Shown one piece after another: positions 28,306 to 38,125 of a stretch of DNA of 64,000 bases. This DNA is from Castellaniella denitrificans (GTDB lineage Bacteria; Pseudomonadota; Gammaproteobacteria; Burkholderiales; Burkholderiaceae_B). Numbering within the stretch: the stretch's first letter is position 1; the number at the start of each line of letters is the position of its first letter. The notes beneath the pieces were generated by a model. The model saw only the letters and a list, made by a program, of their open reading frames with translations, did no database searches and was not told the origin of the DNA. A program made the translations under genes and the position numbers. Where the stretch lies: positions 604,946 to 668,945 of the forward strand of contig NZ_JAPWHE010000001.1 in the NCBI RefSeq assembly GCF_027214045.1, read 5' to 3'.

Positions 28306-29073
28306 ATGATGCGTCCAACAGTTTTTCCCCATGAATCGATCGGCCCGGCTTCTGCCGACGCGGGCGGATGGCCCGGCGAGGTCCAGGGCATCCAGTCGGT
28401 GGAGGTGGGCCTGGACTTGTTTCGGCGACTGGTGGACGGGGGCGCGCCGTGCGGCTTGTCGGACCTGGCCCGGCGGGCGGGGATGCATCGGGCCAAGGCT
28501 TACCGCTATCTGGTCAGCCTGGCGCGCGCAGGCTGGGTCAGCCAGGACGCGCGCACGGGCCAATACGACGTCGGTCCCGCCGTGCGCGATCTGGCGCTGT
28601 CCTGGCTGTCACGCCAGGATCCGCTGCGGTTGGCGGGGGAAGAGGCGCGCGCGCTGGCGCAGGCGCTGGGGATAACCTGCTTCGTCGCGCTGTGCGGTCA
28701 GGGCGGGGTGACCGCCGTCCGGGTCTGCCAGCCTGGCCAGGGGGTGTCCGTCGGCGTGGCCGAAGGCGCTCTCTTCGATCTGGAGTCTTCGGCCACGGGG
28801 CGCGTCTTCGCCGCCTGGCAGGATCCGCCGTCGCGGCGGCTTCCCGCCGCTGTGCGGCGCGGGATCCGCTCGCGCGGCCTGGCGATGGTGGAAGGCGAAC
28901 ATGTGCCGGGCATCAACGCGATCAGCGTGCCGGTGTTCGACGCGCAGGGCCACCTGCTGCTGGCACTGACGCTGGTGGGATACGCCGCCTCCCTGCCGGC
29001 CGATCTCGACGGCTCGGCCGCCGAGGCGCTGCGCGCGGCCGGTCGGCGGGTGTCCTCGGTGCTGGGGGGCTAG
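28306..29073 (+). CDS. IclR-family transcriptional regulator
   Basis: 255 residues: winged helix-turn-helix at about 28-80 (SVEVGLDLFRRLVDGG, LSDLARRAGMHRAKAYRYLVSLARAGWV), then a GAF-like effector domain with the typical ESSATGRVFAAW and INAISVPVFDAQG segments. IclR proteins usually govern one adjacent aromatic-degradation gene. It is divergent from the second HGD-like gene across an unusually AT-rich gap containing GTTAAC and AACAATGTT dyads, which are candidate operators. An ATG at 28309 is an equally good start. Confidence 0.92.
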   Translation: MMRPTVFPHESIGPASADAGGWPGEVQGIQSVEVGLDLFRRLVDGGAPCGLSDLARRAGMHRAKAYRYLVSLARAGWVSQDARTGQYDVGPAVRDLALSWLSRQDPLRLAGEEARALAQALGITCFVALCGQGGVTAVRVCQPGQGVSVGVAEGALFDLESSATGRVFAAWQDPPSRRLPAAVRRGIRSRGLAMVEGEHVPGINAISVPVFDAQGHLLLALTLVGYAASLPADLDGSAAEALRAAGRRVSSVLGG

Positions 29074-29095
29074 CCCCCGGCGGCGGTCCGCACCC

Positions 29096-29635
29096 TCAGG
29101 TGCGCAACGGCAGCATCCGGCGCAGGGTGTCGTCCCGGCTGATGTAGTGATGCTTCAGCGCGGCCAGGGCATGCAGGCCGATCAAGGCATAGCCGGCGTT
29201 GGCGATCAGTTCGTGGGTGTCGAGCACGGTCTCGCCCAGCGCCTTGTCCACCCCGGTCAGGGCTGGCAGCGCGATGCCCCAGACATGGACCGTGCCGCCG
29301 TAGGCATTGATGCCGAACCAGGCCAGCAGGGGCAGGGCGATCAGCATCGCATACAGCGCCACATGCGTCAGCCGGGCGACGATGCGTTCCCAGGCGGCGG
29401 GCTCGGGTGTGATGGCGGGGCTGCGCTGGAACAGGCGCGTCGCCAGGCGGACCAGGGTCAGCGCCAGGATGGTCAGGCCGAACGAGAAGTGCATCATTTT
29501 CATGAAGGCGCGTTCGGGGCTGTCCTTGGGGAAAAAGTCCTTGAATTCCATCATGGCGTAGACCACGATGATCAGGAGCAGGGTGATCCAGTGCAGGCTG
29601 ATGGACAGGCGGTTGTAGCGGGCGGGTGCGGACAT
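29096..29635 (-). CDS. Cytochrome b561-type membrane protein
   Basis: 179-residue, four-helix di-haem cytochrome of the bacterial b561 (CybB) family, an electron carrier between quinol and periplasmic or superoxide chemistry. Likely haem-ligating histidines lie in LSISLHWITL, MMHFSFGLTI, DTHELIANAGYAL and LIGLHALAALKHHY, one set per helix. The start M-SAPARYNRLS at 29635 matches where family members begin; an upstream extension to 29689 is Arg/Cys-rich and unlikely. It is convergent with the IclR gene, 22 bases apart, and 109 bases downstream of the PAP2 gene on the same strand. Confidence 0.9.
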   Translation of the reverse strand: MSAPARYNRLSISLHWITLLLIIVVYAMMEFKDFFPKDSPERAFMKMMHFSFGLTILALTLVRLATRLFQRSPAITPEPAAWERIVARLTHVALYAMLIALPLLAWFGINAYGGTVHVWGIALPALTGVDKALGETVLDTHELIANAGYALIGLHALAALKHHYISRDDTLRRMLPLRT

Positions 29636-29744
29636 GGCGCGGATTCCGTGGGGCGATTTGCAACGGCGACATGATCGCCCGCGCCGCATGAACCGAAGAT
29701 GAACGAGGACGGAGGCGCGGCCCGGGCCGCGCGGGCGCGTCGTC

Positions 29745-30338
29745 TCAGGCGCGAGCCCAGCCCAGGCGGATCGGCCAGGCGAAGACGAGGCGGTAGGCGG
29801 GCTCGATGCCGCGTCGCAACACCGGGATCAGCGTGCCACGCAGCGGCAGGCCGATCCCCGCGGCCACCAGGCCCGTCAGCAGGGCGCCGGCCATGTCCAG
29901 CGGGAAATGGATGCCCATGTAGATGCGCGCCCAGGCGATCGGCAGCGCGGCCAGCGCCAGGATCCAGGCGGCCTTGCGGCGGGCCGGATGCAGGGCCAGG
30001 CCGGCGCAGACCGCCCAGGCGAAGCTCAGGTGGTTGCTGGGAAACGAGGCGGTCGGCGCGTGGGGAATGTACTGGTGCCCCAATCCGACGACGAACGGGC
30101 GCGGGTGGAACCAGGCCTTGGAGATCGCCCAGGACAGCAGCATGGCGATGGCCGCGCTGACGGTCGCCTGCAGCAGGGCTTCACGCCCGGCGGCGTCGGA
30201 CCGCAGCCAGCTCAGTGCCAGGTAGAGGGGAAACAGATAGATCAGGCCGTTGGACAGGACGCGACCCAGCAGCAGGGCGGCGGCCGAAGGGTCGCTGGCG
30301 TTGATCCACAGGAACAGGGTGTCGTTCAGGGCTTCCAT
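29745..30338 (-). CDS. Undecaprenyl-diphosphatase, BcrC/YbjG-type PAP2 phosphatase
   Basis: Predicted to dephosphorylate undecaprenyl-PP on the periplasmic face of the membrane, recycling the lipid carrier of cell-wall synthesis. 197 residues with several membrane helices. The three PAP2 motifs are [14 protein letters not shown] and [15 protein letters not shown]. The N-terminus [14 protein letters not shown] aligns well with E. coli YbjG, supporting ATG 30338 over a start at 30377. It is divergent from uppP, an evolutionarily unrelated enzyme of the same reaction, 154 bases away. Confidence 0.88.
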   Translation of the reverse strand: MEALNDTLFLWINASDPSAAALLLGRVLSNGLIYLFPLYLALSWLRSDAAGREALLQATVSAAIAMLLSWAISKAWFHPRPFVVGLGHQYIPHAPTASFPSNHLSFAWAVCAGLALHPARRKAAWILALAALPIAWARIYMGIHFPLDMAGALLTGLVAAGIGLPLRGTLIPVLRRGIEPAYRLVFAWPIRLGWARA

Positions 30339-30492
30339 GCGGACGGTAACAATAGTGTCATGCCGGGCGGGTAGCATAGCATCGGCCCGGTCCGGCCAGC
30401 GTATCGAGATGATGCGGGACGCATGGCCCGGATCGGCGGCTCGGGGCTGCTATAACACCGCTTCCTCACCCTTGCATGAAAGATACCCTGTC

Positions 30493-31332
30493 ATGAACAG
30501 CGCGAACATGTGGCTGGATGCCACGATCCTGGGCCTGGTCCAGGGACTGACCGAATTCCTGCCGATTTCCTCCAGCGCCCACCTGCGTATCCTGGGGCCG
30601 CTGCTGCCCTCGGGAGGAGATCCGGGGGCGGCTTTCACGGCGATCACCCAGATCGGCACCGAGACCGCCGTGCTGCTGTATTTCCGCCGCGACATCCTGC
30701 GTATTCTGCGTGCCTGGCTGGCCGCGCTCGTCACGCCCGCGCGCCGCGCCGACCCGGACGCCCGCATGGGCTGGCTGATCCTCATTGGCACGCTGCCCAT
30801 CGCGGTGCTGGGCCTGTTGTTCAAGGACGCGATCGAGGGCGGTTTGCGCAATCTGTACATCACGGGGACGGTATTGGCGCTGTTCGCGCTCATCCTGGGC
30901 GCGGCCGACCGGATCGGCGGCAAGCGGCGAGAACTGAAGGAACTGGGCTGGGGCCATGGACTGCTGTTCGGCTTCGCGCAGGCGCTGGCGCTGATTCCGG
31001 GCGTGTCGCGTTCGGGCGGAACGATCACGGCGGGGCTGCTGCTGGGCTATACCCGCGAGGCTGCGGCGCGCTACTCATTCCTGCTGGCGCTGCCGGCGGT
31101 GTTCGCCGCCGGTTTCTACCAGCTTTTCCGCAGCTGGGGGCAGGCCGGACCGATCGCGGCCGGCCCGACGGCCTGGGCCACGCTGGTCGCCTTCGGCGTG
31201 GGGTATGGCGTCATCGTCGTCTTCCTGCGGTTCATTTCCACCCACAGCTACCTGCCGTTCGTGCTCTACCGCGTCGCGCTGGGCGCGCTGGTGCTGGCGC
31301 TGCTGGCGGCCGGCGTCCTCAGTCCGCTCTGA
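30493..31332 (+). CDS. uppP: Undecaprenyl-diphosphatase UppP (BacA)
   Basis: 279-residue integral membrane enzyme that recycles undecaprenyl-PP to undecaprenyl-P and can give bacitracin tolerance. Both signature motifs are clear: [18 protein letters not shown] at the N-terminus, with the catalytic Glu and Ser region, and [17 protein letters not shown] in the second repeat. I use ATG 30493 ([10 protein letters not shown]), which begins at the first helix; an open frame further upstream has no family similarity. It is convergent with the permease gene and divergent from the PAP2-type enzyme. Confidence 0.96.
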   Translation: MNSANMWLDATILGLVQGLTEFLPISSSAHLRILGPLLPSGGDPGAAFTAITQIGTETAVLLYFRRDILRILRAWLAALVTPARRADPDARMGWLILIGTLPIAVLGLLFKDAIEGGLRNLYITGTVLALFALILGAADRIGGKRRELKELGWGHGLLFGFAQALALIPGVSRSGGTITAGLLLGYTREAAARYSFLLALPAVFAAGFYQLFRSWGQAGPIAAGPTAWATLVAFGVGYGVIVVFLRFISTHSYLPFVLYRVALGALVLALLAAGVLSPL

Positions 31333-31347
31333 GGCGCCGTCCGGGGC

Positions 31348-32733
31348 TCAGTGGTCGCCGGACGCATGGCCCGTGCCGGCGACGAAGACGGATTGACGGT
31401 CGGAGTTGCCGACAGTCAGGTGGTTGAACATCAGGTTCAGCGTGATGGCCATGATGGCGGCCGAGCTGATGCCGGAGTGGAAGATGGTCGCCACCCAGGC
31501 CGGGAAGTGGGCGTAGAAATGAGGTGCCGCGATGGGGATCATGCCGAAGCCGACGGAGGTCGCCACGATGATCAGGTTCATGTTGTTTTCGTAATCGACC
31601 CGCGCCAGGGTGCGGATGCCGCTGGCGGCCACGGTGCCGAACAGCACCAGGCCGGCGCCGCCCAGCACGGCGGTGGGGACGGCCGCGATGAAGCGGCCGA
31701 TGACCGGCAGCAGGCCCAGCGCCAGCAGGATGAGGCCGCTGGTGGCGACCACATAGCGGCTTTTCACGCCGGTGACAGCGACCAGGCCCACGTTCTGGGC
31801 GAAAGCGCTTTGCGTGAAGGAACCGAAGATGGGCGCCACCATGCTGGAGACCATGTCGGCGCGCAGTCCGTCGCCCAGGCGGTGCGAGTCGATCCGTGTG
31901 TCGATGATGTCGCCGACCGCCAGGATGTCGGCCGATGTTTCCACCAGTACCACCAGGATCACGATGAACATCGACACGATCGCGGCGGGATGGAATTCGG
32001 GCCAGCCGAAATGGAACAGCGTCGGCAAGGCGAAGGCCGGCCCGTCGATCGCCCGTGAAAAGTCGGTCATGCCGGCGGCCCAGGCGATGAGTGTGCCCAG
32101 TACCATGGCCAGCAGGATCGACAGGCGCGAGATGGCCGCGTTGCCGAGCTTGCTGAGCAGCAGCACGATCAGCAGGGTGGCGGCGGCCAGGCCGATGTTG
32201 GCCATGCTGCCGAAATCGGCCGCCTTGGGGTTGCCGCCCATGGACCAGTGGGCCGCCACCGGCATCAGCGACAGGCCGATGGTGGTGATCACCGAGCCCG
32301 TCACCAGGGGTGGAAAGAATCGGATGACGCGGGAAAAGACCGGGGTGATCAGCAGACCGATCAGGGCGGCCGCCATGACGGCACCGAAGACCGAGGGCAG
32401 GCCGCCGCCGGACGTCAGGATGGCGACGATGGTGGCCACGCTGGCGAAGGATACGCCCTGGACCAGCGGCAGCTGGCAGCCGAAGAACGGGATGCCCAGC
32501 GTCTGCAGCAGGGTGGCCAGGCCGCCCATGAACAGGCAGGAGGCGATCAGCACGCCGATTTCCGCGCCGCCCAGGCCGGCCGCCTGGCCGACGATCAGTG
32601 GCACGGCGATGATGCCGCCGTACATGGTCAGGACGTGCTGGAATCCATACATCAGGTTCGCCGCCAGGCCCAGGGCTTCATCTTCGGGGCGCGGAGGCGC
32701 GGTGCGGGCGGGTGTGTTCAAGGCAGTCTCCAT
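31348..32733 (-). CDS. Xanthine/uracil permease (NCS2 nucleobase:cation symporter)
   Basis: 461-residue transporter with about fourteen membrane segments. Visible landmarks: LMYGFQHVLTMYGGIIAVPLIVG, FFGCQLPLVQGVSFASV, the substrate-site acidic residue in VETSADILAVGD, and the NCS2 signature SAFAQNVGLVAVTGVKSRYV. The last favours a xanthine/uric-acid type over uracil, but the exact purine is uncertain. Start ATG 32733 (METALNTPARTAPP) gives a short cytoplasmic tail. No purine-catabolic gene is adjacent. Its promoter would lie in the long region 32734-33092. Confidence 0.92.
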   Translation of the reverse strand: METALNTPARTAPPRPEDEALGLAANLMYGFQHVLTMYGGIIAVPLIVGQAAGLGGAEIGVLIASCLFMGGLATLLQTLGIPFFGCQLPLVQGVSFASVATIVAILTSGGGLPSVFGAVMAAALIGLLITPVFSRVIRFFPPLVTGSVITTIGLSLMPVAAHWSMGGNPKAADFGSMANIGLAAATLLIVLLLSKLGNAAISRLSILLAMVLGTLIAWAAGMTDFSRAIDGPAFALPTLFHFGWPEFHPAAIVSMFIVILVVLVETSADILAVGDIIDTRIDSHRLGDGLRADMVSSMVAPIFGSFTQSAFAQNVGLVAVTGVKSRYVVATSGLILLALGLLPVIGRFIAAVPTAVLGGAGLVLFGTVAASGIRTLARVDYENNMNLIIVATSVGFGMIPIAAPHFYAHFPAWVATIFHSGISSAAIMAITLNLMFNHLTVGNSDRQSVFVAGTGHASGDH

Positions 32734-33092
32734 CCTCGTCGTTCGTCGTGGACCGGATGTGGCGCGGGCCGTGGGGCGTGCGGATCCGGCGGCGCGGCCT
32801 CCGGCGGGTGCCGGGGCGGGCATTCAGGCATGAGGGTTGATGGCTTTATTGTGAACCTCGGGTCCGGGTTCCGGGTCGCGGCCCTTTCATATTGTTCATC
32901 TTCATGTGTTTATTTGATTTCTTGTCCATTGGTGTTTTCTCTAGATGCCAGGCCGGGGTGGTTGGGCAATGACCTTCGACCATGACGGGAATGGGGTCTT
33001 TTTCCCGGGGATATCATTTAGAATCCCTGCTTTCCATATGCGGGCACGGGCGCCGACGATGAAAATCCGAATCAGCCAGGCAGGACATCAGG
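32734..33092. other. Long divergent promoter region, no gene seen
   Basis: 359 bases between the divergent NCS2 permease and diguanylate cyclase genes. The left part is GC-rich; the middle (about 32887-32945) is AT-rich with runs such as TTGTTCATCTTCATGTG, suitable for a promoter of the minus-strand permease. TAGAAT at 33019-33024 is a possible -10 for the cyclase, with no good -35. I found no ORF with family resemblance and no convincing structured RNA. Confidence 0.5.
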
Positions 33093-34568
33093 ATGGATGA
33101 GAGGCAGGCGGCGGTGACCGAATCGCGGGCACCGGAGTCCGGCATGCCGGACTTCTTCGAGGCCACCCCCATGGCTTTGTGGCTGGAGGACTACAGCGCC
33201 CTGTACGCTCAGTTCGATCGCTGGCGGGCCGAGGGCGTCACGGACCTGAGATCCTGGCTGCTCCAGGATCGCGACCGGTTGCGGCATTGCGCCGGCCTGA
33301 TCCGCATCTTGCGCGTCAACCGCCAGGCGCTGTCCTTGTTCGGCGCCCGGACCCAGTCCGAACTGATGGATCGGCTGGCGGACGTCCTGCGCGACGATAC
33401 CTTCGAGGGCCTGGCCGGAGAACTCGACCAGCTCTGGCGCGGCCACGGGGGCTTTCACAGCCAGACGGTGAACTATACGCTGGACGGCCGCCGTCTGGAT
33501 CTTTCGCTCAAGGCTGTGGCACTGGCCGACGACAAGCAGCCCTGGGACCGGATCCTGGTGGCCATGGAAGACGTCACGCCGCTCCAGGAGGCCCGGCGCC
33601 AGGCGCAGGCCAGCGCGCGCGATGCCCGCGAATTCTTCCAGCAGGCACCGGTTTCCCTGTGGGTCGAGGACTTCAGCGCCATCAAGCGCCTGTTCGACGA
33701 ACTGCGCGGTCAGGACATCAGCGACTTCCGCACTTTCCTGGACGTGCATCCCGACTTCATCGACCGCTGCCTCCAGGAAATCCGCGTCATTGATGTGAAT
33801 GATTACACCCTGGAACTGTTCAAGGCCGATTCCCGGGATCAACTGATCGAGCGGATGAGCGACGTTTTTCGCGAGGAGTCGCGCGATACCTTCGCCGAGC
33901 AGCTGATCGAGCTGTGGCATGGCCGCCTGTTCCACCAGAAAGAGGTCCGGAATCACACGCTGGCGGGCGACGCCCTGCACATCCATTTGCAGCTGTCGGT
34001 GTTCCAGGGGCACGAAGAGGACTGGGGCCTGGTGCTGGTATCCCTGACCGACATCACCGCCCGCAAGAAAGCCGAGGCCTATCTGGAATACCTGGGCAAG
34101 CACGATGTGCTGACCCAGTTGAAGAACCGGTCCTATTTCGTCGACGAGCTGGGCCGCCTGCAGCGTAAACGCACGCCGCTGGTGTCCTTCATCGCCCTGG
34201 ACCTGAACAATCTCAAGCAGGCCAACGACGAGGGCGGCCACGCGGCGGGCGACGATCTGCTGCGCCGCTTCGGCGAAGTGCTGAACAAGGCGGTCGATCG
34301 CCCCGGCCAGGCGGCGCGCATCGGCGGCGACGAGTTCGTGGTGTTGCTGCCCGGCCTCGACGAGGCGGCGACCCGCTTGGTGCGGGACAACATTCAATCC
34401 CTGATCGAGCTGAACAACCAGTATTACGGCGGCATCCCGCTGAGCGTCTCGGCCGGTGAGGTCACCTGCCGCAATCCCGACGCGCTGGAGCAGGCCCTGA
34501 AAGACGCCGATCAGTCGCTTTACGCGGACAAGCGGCACTATTACAGCACCCACGAACGCCGCCGCTGA
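33093..34568 (+). CDS. Diguanylate cyclase with two tandem PAS-like sensor domains
   Basis: 491 residues, apparently cytosolic since no signal or membrane helix is seen. Two homologous sensor domains lie at about 20-165 and 185-335. Each opens with a near-identical motif (ATPMALWLEDYSAL / APVSLWVEDFSAI), continues with a helix (FDRWRAEGVTDLRSWL / FDELRGQDISDFRTFL) and ends in a strand leading to EDVT/LTDIT. The C-terminal GGDEF domain has an intact GGDEF (411-415), so c-di-GMP synthesis is likely. The inhibitory I-site position reads RPGQ instead of RxxD, so product feedback is probably absent. The ligand of the duplicated sensors is unknown. Confidence 0.9.
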   Translation: MDERQAAVTESRAPESGMPDFFEATPMALWLEDYSALYAQFDRWRAEGVTDLRSWLLQDRDRLRHCAGLIRILRVNRQALSLFGARTQSELMDRLADVLRDDTFEGLAGELDQLWRGHGGFHSQTVNYTLDGRRLDLSLKAVALADDKQPWDRILVAMEDVTPLQEARRQAQASARDAREFFQQAPVSLWVEDFSAIKRLFDELRGQDISDFRTFLDVHPDFIDRCLQEIRVIDVNDYTLELFKADSRDQLIERMSDVFREESRDTFAEQLIELWHGRLFHQKEVRNHTLAGDALHIHLQLSVFQGHEEDWGLVLVSLTDITARKKAEAYLEYLGKHDVLTQLKNRSYFVDELGRLQRKRTPLVSFIALDLNNLKQANDEGGHAAGDDLLRRFGEVLNKAVDRPGQAARIGGDEFVVLLPGLDEAATRLVRDNIQSLIELNNQYYGGIPLSVSAGEVTCRNPDALEQALKDADQSLYADKRHYYSTHERRR

Positions 34569-34588
34569 GGCGGTTCCGGATGAAACGA

Positions 34589-35206
34589 TCAGGCGGCGCG
34601 CGTCAGCGGGCTGACCGTCACCAGGCCGGGCTGGTCGATGGCTTCCAGGATGCGGTGGACACGGTCTTGCCACAAATGCCCGAATTCCTGTTTTTCCGCA
34701 TCGCTGGCGCTGCCCGTCAGGATCTTCTGCAGCATCGGCATGGCGGCTGGCGAGCCCGGCACGCCCTGGGCGCTGAAGGACACCGCCACCCGCTCGCCCG
34801 TATCGCGGCGGGCGAAGACGATCTCGCCCGGGATGTCGCCCTGGAAATGCATCAGATCGCGCCGGTCGTGCTGGCCGGCCAGCCCCTTGAAGCCCGTGTC
34901 GGTGGTGGCGCCGGTGACCAGTCCGACCACGTTGGCGATGACGCCGGTGACGCCGCTGGTCGCATCGTCTGCAAAGGTGACGTCGATGTCGCCGCGTTGC
35001 GGCGGGGTATCGGGGTAAAGGGCACGCAGCGCGCGCACCGTCATCAGCCAGGCGCCGGCCACGGTGGGGCAGGAATGGCCGGCCAGACGCACGGCGTCTT
35101 CATAGCCGTATTCGATCAGGCCGTCATCGGACGCGCCCAGCAGGCGGGCCAGCGGATCATGCAGCGCGATGCGGGGGGCCTGGGCGAAGAATGCGGGAAA
35201 TGCCAT
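34589..35206 (-). CDS. FmdE-like protein with a HxCP motif, function unknown
   Basis: 205 residues. The segment EYGYEDAVRLAGHSCPTVAGAWLMTVRAL resembles the start of FmdE, a metal-binding protein linked to formylmethanofuran dehydrogenase operons, where His and Cys bind metal. The rest includes DIDVTFADDATSGVTGVIANVVGLVTGAT and a charged C-terminus, without known catalytic motifs. No methanofuran or molybdenum gene is nearby, so the FmdE label indicates fold only. GGAG precedes the start. It is convergent with the cyclase gene (20 bases) and divergent from acnA. Confidence 0.6.
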   Translation of the reverse strand: MAFPAFFAQAPRIALHDPLARLLGASDDGLIEYGYEDAVRLAGHSCPTVAGAWLMTVRALRALYPDTPPQRGDIDVTFADDATSGVTGVIANVVGLVTGATTDTGFKGLAGQHDRRDLMHFQGDIPGEIVFARRDTGERVAVSFSAQGVPGSPAAMPMLQKILTGSASDAEKQEFGHLWQDRVHRILEAIDQPGLVTVSPLTRAA

Positions 35207-35427
35207 GGAAGGGCTCCGGAGAAACGGGACTCGTTCCAGTGTAGGCCGGCTTGCGGAGAAAACCGGGCTTAACCCTGGACGGCGTCCGGTCGTTGGCGCA
35301 CGGTTCCGCGCCGCGACGCGGATGGCCGGCGAGCGCGGGCGCGATGCGGTGTAAGATGGACCGGATCAGCGGCCCCGTGGCGCAGACGCTCCGGTGGCCC
35401 GGGCTCGAACCGACAGGAGGACACGTC

Positions 35428-38103
35428 ATGGCACATCCCAACAGTTTCGGCGCGCGCGCAACCCTGGATGTGGGAGGCAATTCCTATCGCATCTGGCGGC
35501 TGGACGCCCTGAAGGACCACGGGCTCGATCCGGGCCGCCTGCCCTACGGCCTGAAGATCCTGCTGGAAAACCTGCTGCGCACCGAGGACGGTGTCGCCGT
35601 GCGTGCCGACGAGATCCGCGCCCTGGCCGGCTGGGATCCCGATGCCGAACCCAGCCGTGAAATCGCCTTCACACCGGCGCGGGTCGTGCTGCAGGACTTC
35701 ACCGGGGTGCCCGCGCTGGTGGATCTGGCCGCCATGCGCGACGCCATGCGGGCACTGGGCGGCCAGCCCGACCGCATCAATCCCCTGGCGCCGGTGGAAC
35801 TGGTCATCGACCACTCGGTGATCGTGGATGACTTCGGCCACAACCAGTCGTTCCGCCGCAACCAGGAAATCGAATACCGGCGCAACGTCGAACGCTACAA
35901 ATTCCTGCGCTGGGGCCAGACGGCCTTCGACAATTTCCGCGTCGTGCCGCCGGACACCGGCATCGTCCACCAGGTCAACCTCGAACATCTGGCGCGCGGC
36001 GTGTTCACGCGCCAGGTCGACGGCGTGACCGAGGCCTATCCCGACACCTGTGTGGGGACGGATTCGCACACGCCCATGGTCAACGGCCTGGGTGTCGTCG
36101 CCTGGGGGGTCGGCGGGATCGAGGCCGAGGCCGCCATGCTGGGTCAGCCCATCTCGATGCTGATCCCCCGCGTGGTCGGCTTCAAGCTGTCCGGCGCCCT
36201 GCCCGAAGGCACCACCGCCACCGATCTGGTGCTGACCATCACCGACATGCTGCGCAAGCATGGCGTGGTGGGCAAGTTCGTCGAATTCTACGGCCCCGGC
36301 GTGGCCGCCGTGCCGCTGGCCAACCGCGCCACCATCGGCAACATGAGCCCGGAGTACGGCTCCACCATCTCCATCTTCCCGATCGACGAGGAAACCCTCG
36401 CCTACCTGCGCTTCACCGGTCGCTCGGCCGAGCAGGTCGCCCTGGTCGAAGCCTACGCCAAGGCCCAGGGCCTGTGGCACGACCCTGCGCACGAACCGCG
36501 CTATTCCGAACGACTGGAGCTGGACCTGGGCACCGTGGTGCCGTCGATCGCGGGCCCCAAGCGGCCCCAGGACCGGATCGCGCTCACCGCCGCCCAGCCC
36601 GCGCTGGCCAAGTCCCTGGCCGCGCTGCCGGGCGCGCCGAAACCCAACCCGGCGACCGTGCGGCTGCCCGACGCCGGCGAATGCGTGATCGACCATGGCG
36701 CCGTGGTCATCGCGGCCATCACCTCGTGCACCAACACCAGCAATCCGGCCGTCATGATGGCGGCCGGATTGCTGGCAAAGAAAGCGGTGGAACGCGGACT
36801 GCGCCGCAAGCCCTGGGTCAAGACCAGTCTCGCGCCGGGATCCCGCGTGGTCACCGACTACTATGAAAAAGCCGGACTGGCGACTTATCTGGACCAGTTG
36901 GGCTTCAACCTGGTGGGCTACGGCTGCACCACCTGCATCGGCAATTCGGGCCCCCTCATCCCCGAGGTCTCCGAGGCCGTGCGCGCCAACGATCTGGCGG
37001 TCGTCTCGGTGCTGTCGGGCAACCGCAACTTCGAAGGCCGCATTCATGCCGAGGTCAAGCTCAACTACCTGATGTCCCCGCCGCTGGTAGTGGCCTACGC
37101 GCTGGCCGGCACCATGGACATCGATCTGCTCAACGATCCGCTGGGCCGGGATGCCGAGGGCCGGGACGTGCGATTGCGCGATATCTGGCCGAGTTCCGAA
37201 GAGGTCCAGGACGTGATCCGGTCCTGCATCTCGTCAGACATGTATACGCGCGGCTATGCCGGCGTGTTCGACGGCGGCGACATCTGGCGCGGTCTGGACA
37301 CCCCGGAGGGCAGCCTGTTCGACTGGCAGGACGATTCCACCTACGTGCGCAATCCACCCTATTTCCAGGGCATGCCCCGGCAGCCCCGGCCGGTGGGCGA
37401 CATCCGCGGTGCGCGGGTGCTGGCGCTGCTGGGGGATTCGGTCACCACCGACCACATCAGTCCGGCCGGCTCCATCGGCAAGGACACGCCCGCCGGGCAG
37501 TACCTGCGCGCGCAAGGTGTCGACCCCCAGGATTTCAATTCTCTGGGGTCGCGGCGCGGCAACCACGAGGTCATGATCCGCGGCACTTTCGCCAACGTGC
37601 GTCTGCGCAACCAGATCGCCCCGGGCACCGAAGGTGGCTGGACGCGCGATTTCACCCGTGACGGCGCGCCGGTCGCGACGATCTTCGAGGCTTCCCGGAA
37701 CTACCTGAAGGCGGGGACGCCGCTGGTGATCCTGGCCGGCAAGGAATACGGTTCCGGTTCCTCGCGCGACTGGGCCGCCAAGGGCACGGTGTTGCTGGGC
37801 GTGCGCGCGGTGATCGCCGAATCGTATGAACGGATCCACCGGTCGAACCTGATCGGCATGGGTGTACTGCCGCTGCAGTTCCCGGCGGGCAGCAACGCGG
37901 CCTCCCTGGGGATCCGGGGCGAGGAAACCTTCGAGATCACCGGGGTCGAGGCCTTCAACGACGGCGTCACGCCCAAGACCGTGCGCGTCCGGGCGGGCGA
38001 CATCGAATTCGACGCCCTGGTGCGCATCGACACCCCGACCGAAGCCGCCTATTACCGCCATGGCGGCATCCTGCAGTACGCCCTGCGGCAACTGCTGGAT
38101 TGA
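35428..38103 (+). CDS. acnA: Aconitate hydratase A
   Basis: Interconverts citrate and isocitrate via cis-aconitate in the TCA cycle. 891 residues, the normal size for AcnA/IRP-type enzymes. The [4Fe-4S] cluster cysteines are Cys434 (TSCTNTSNP), Cys500 and Cys503 ([14 protein letters not shown]), matching the E. coli numbering within one residue. The swivel domain carries [16 protein letters not shown]. Start ATG 35428 has a perfect ACAGGAGG ribosome site; an in-frame extension to 35251 does not resemble the family. It stands alone, followed after 22 bases by an MFS gene on the same strand. Confidence 0.98.
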   Translation: MAHPNSFGARATLDVGGNSYRIWRLDALKDHGLDPGRLPYGLKILLENLLRTEDGVAVRADEIRALAGWDPDAEPSREIAFTPARVVLQDFTGVPALVDLAAMRDAMRALGGQPDRINPLAPVELVIDHSVIVDDFGHNQSFRRNQEIEYRRNVERYKFLRWGQTAFDNFRVVPPDTGIVHQVNLEHLARGVFTRQVDGVTEAYPDTCVGTDSHTPMVNGLGVVAWGVGGIEAEAAMLGQPISMLIPRVVGFKLSGALPEGTTATDLVLTITDMLRKHGVVGKFVEFYGPGVAAVPLANRATIGNMSPEYGSTISIFPIDEETLAYLRFTGRSAEQVALVEAYAKAQGLWHDPAHEPRYSERLELDLGTVVPSIAGPKRPQDRIALTAAQPALAKSLAALPGAPKPNPATVRLPDAGECVIDHGAVVIAAITSCTNTSNPAVMMAAGLLAKKAVERGLRRKPWVKTSLAPGSRVVTDYYEKAGLATYLDQLGFNLVGYGCTTCIGNSGPLIPEVSEAVRANDLAVVSVLSGNRNFEGRIHAEVKLNYLMSPPLVVAYALAGTMDIDLLNDPLGRDAEGRDVRLRDIWPSSEEVQDVIRSCISSDMYTRGYAGVFDGGDIWRGLDTPEGSLFDWQDDSTYVRNPPYFQGMPRQPRPVGDIRGARVLALLGDSVTTDHISPAGSIGKDTPAGQYLRAQGVDPQDFNSLGSRRGNHEVMIRGTFANVRLRNQIAPGTEGGWTRDFTRDGAPVATIFEASRNYLKAGTPLVILAGKEYGSGSSRDWAAKGTVLLGVRAVIAESYERIHRSNLIGMGVLPLQFPAGSNAASLGIRGEETFEITGVEAFNDGVTPKTVRVRAGDIEFDALVRIDTPTEAAYYRHGGILQYALRQLLD

Positions 38104-38125
38104 GGCGGGCGGTTATCATGGGCGG

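Noticed and set aside
35352-35357. TAAGAT as the acnA promoter -10
   Set aside because: No acceptable -35 at 16-18 bases, and such hexamers are expected by chance in a 220-base gap.
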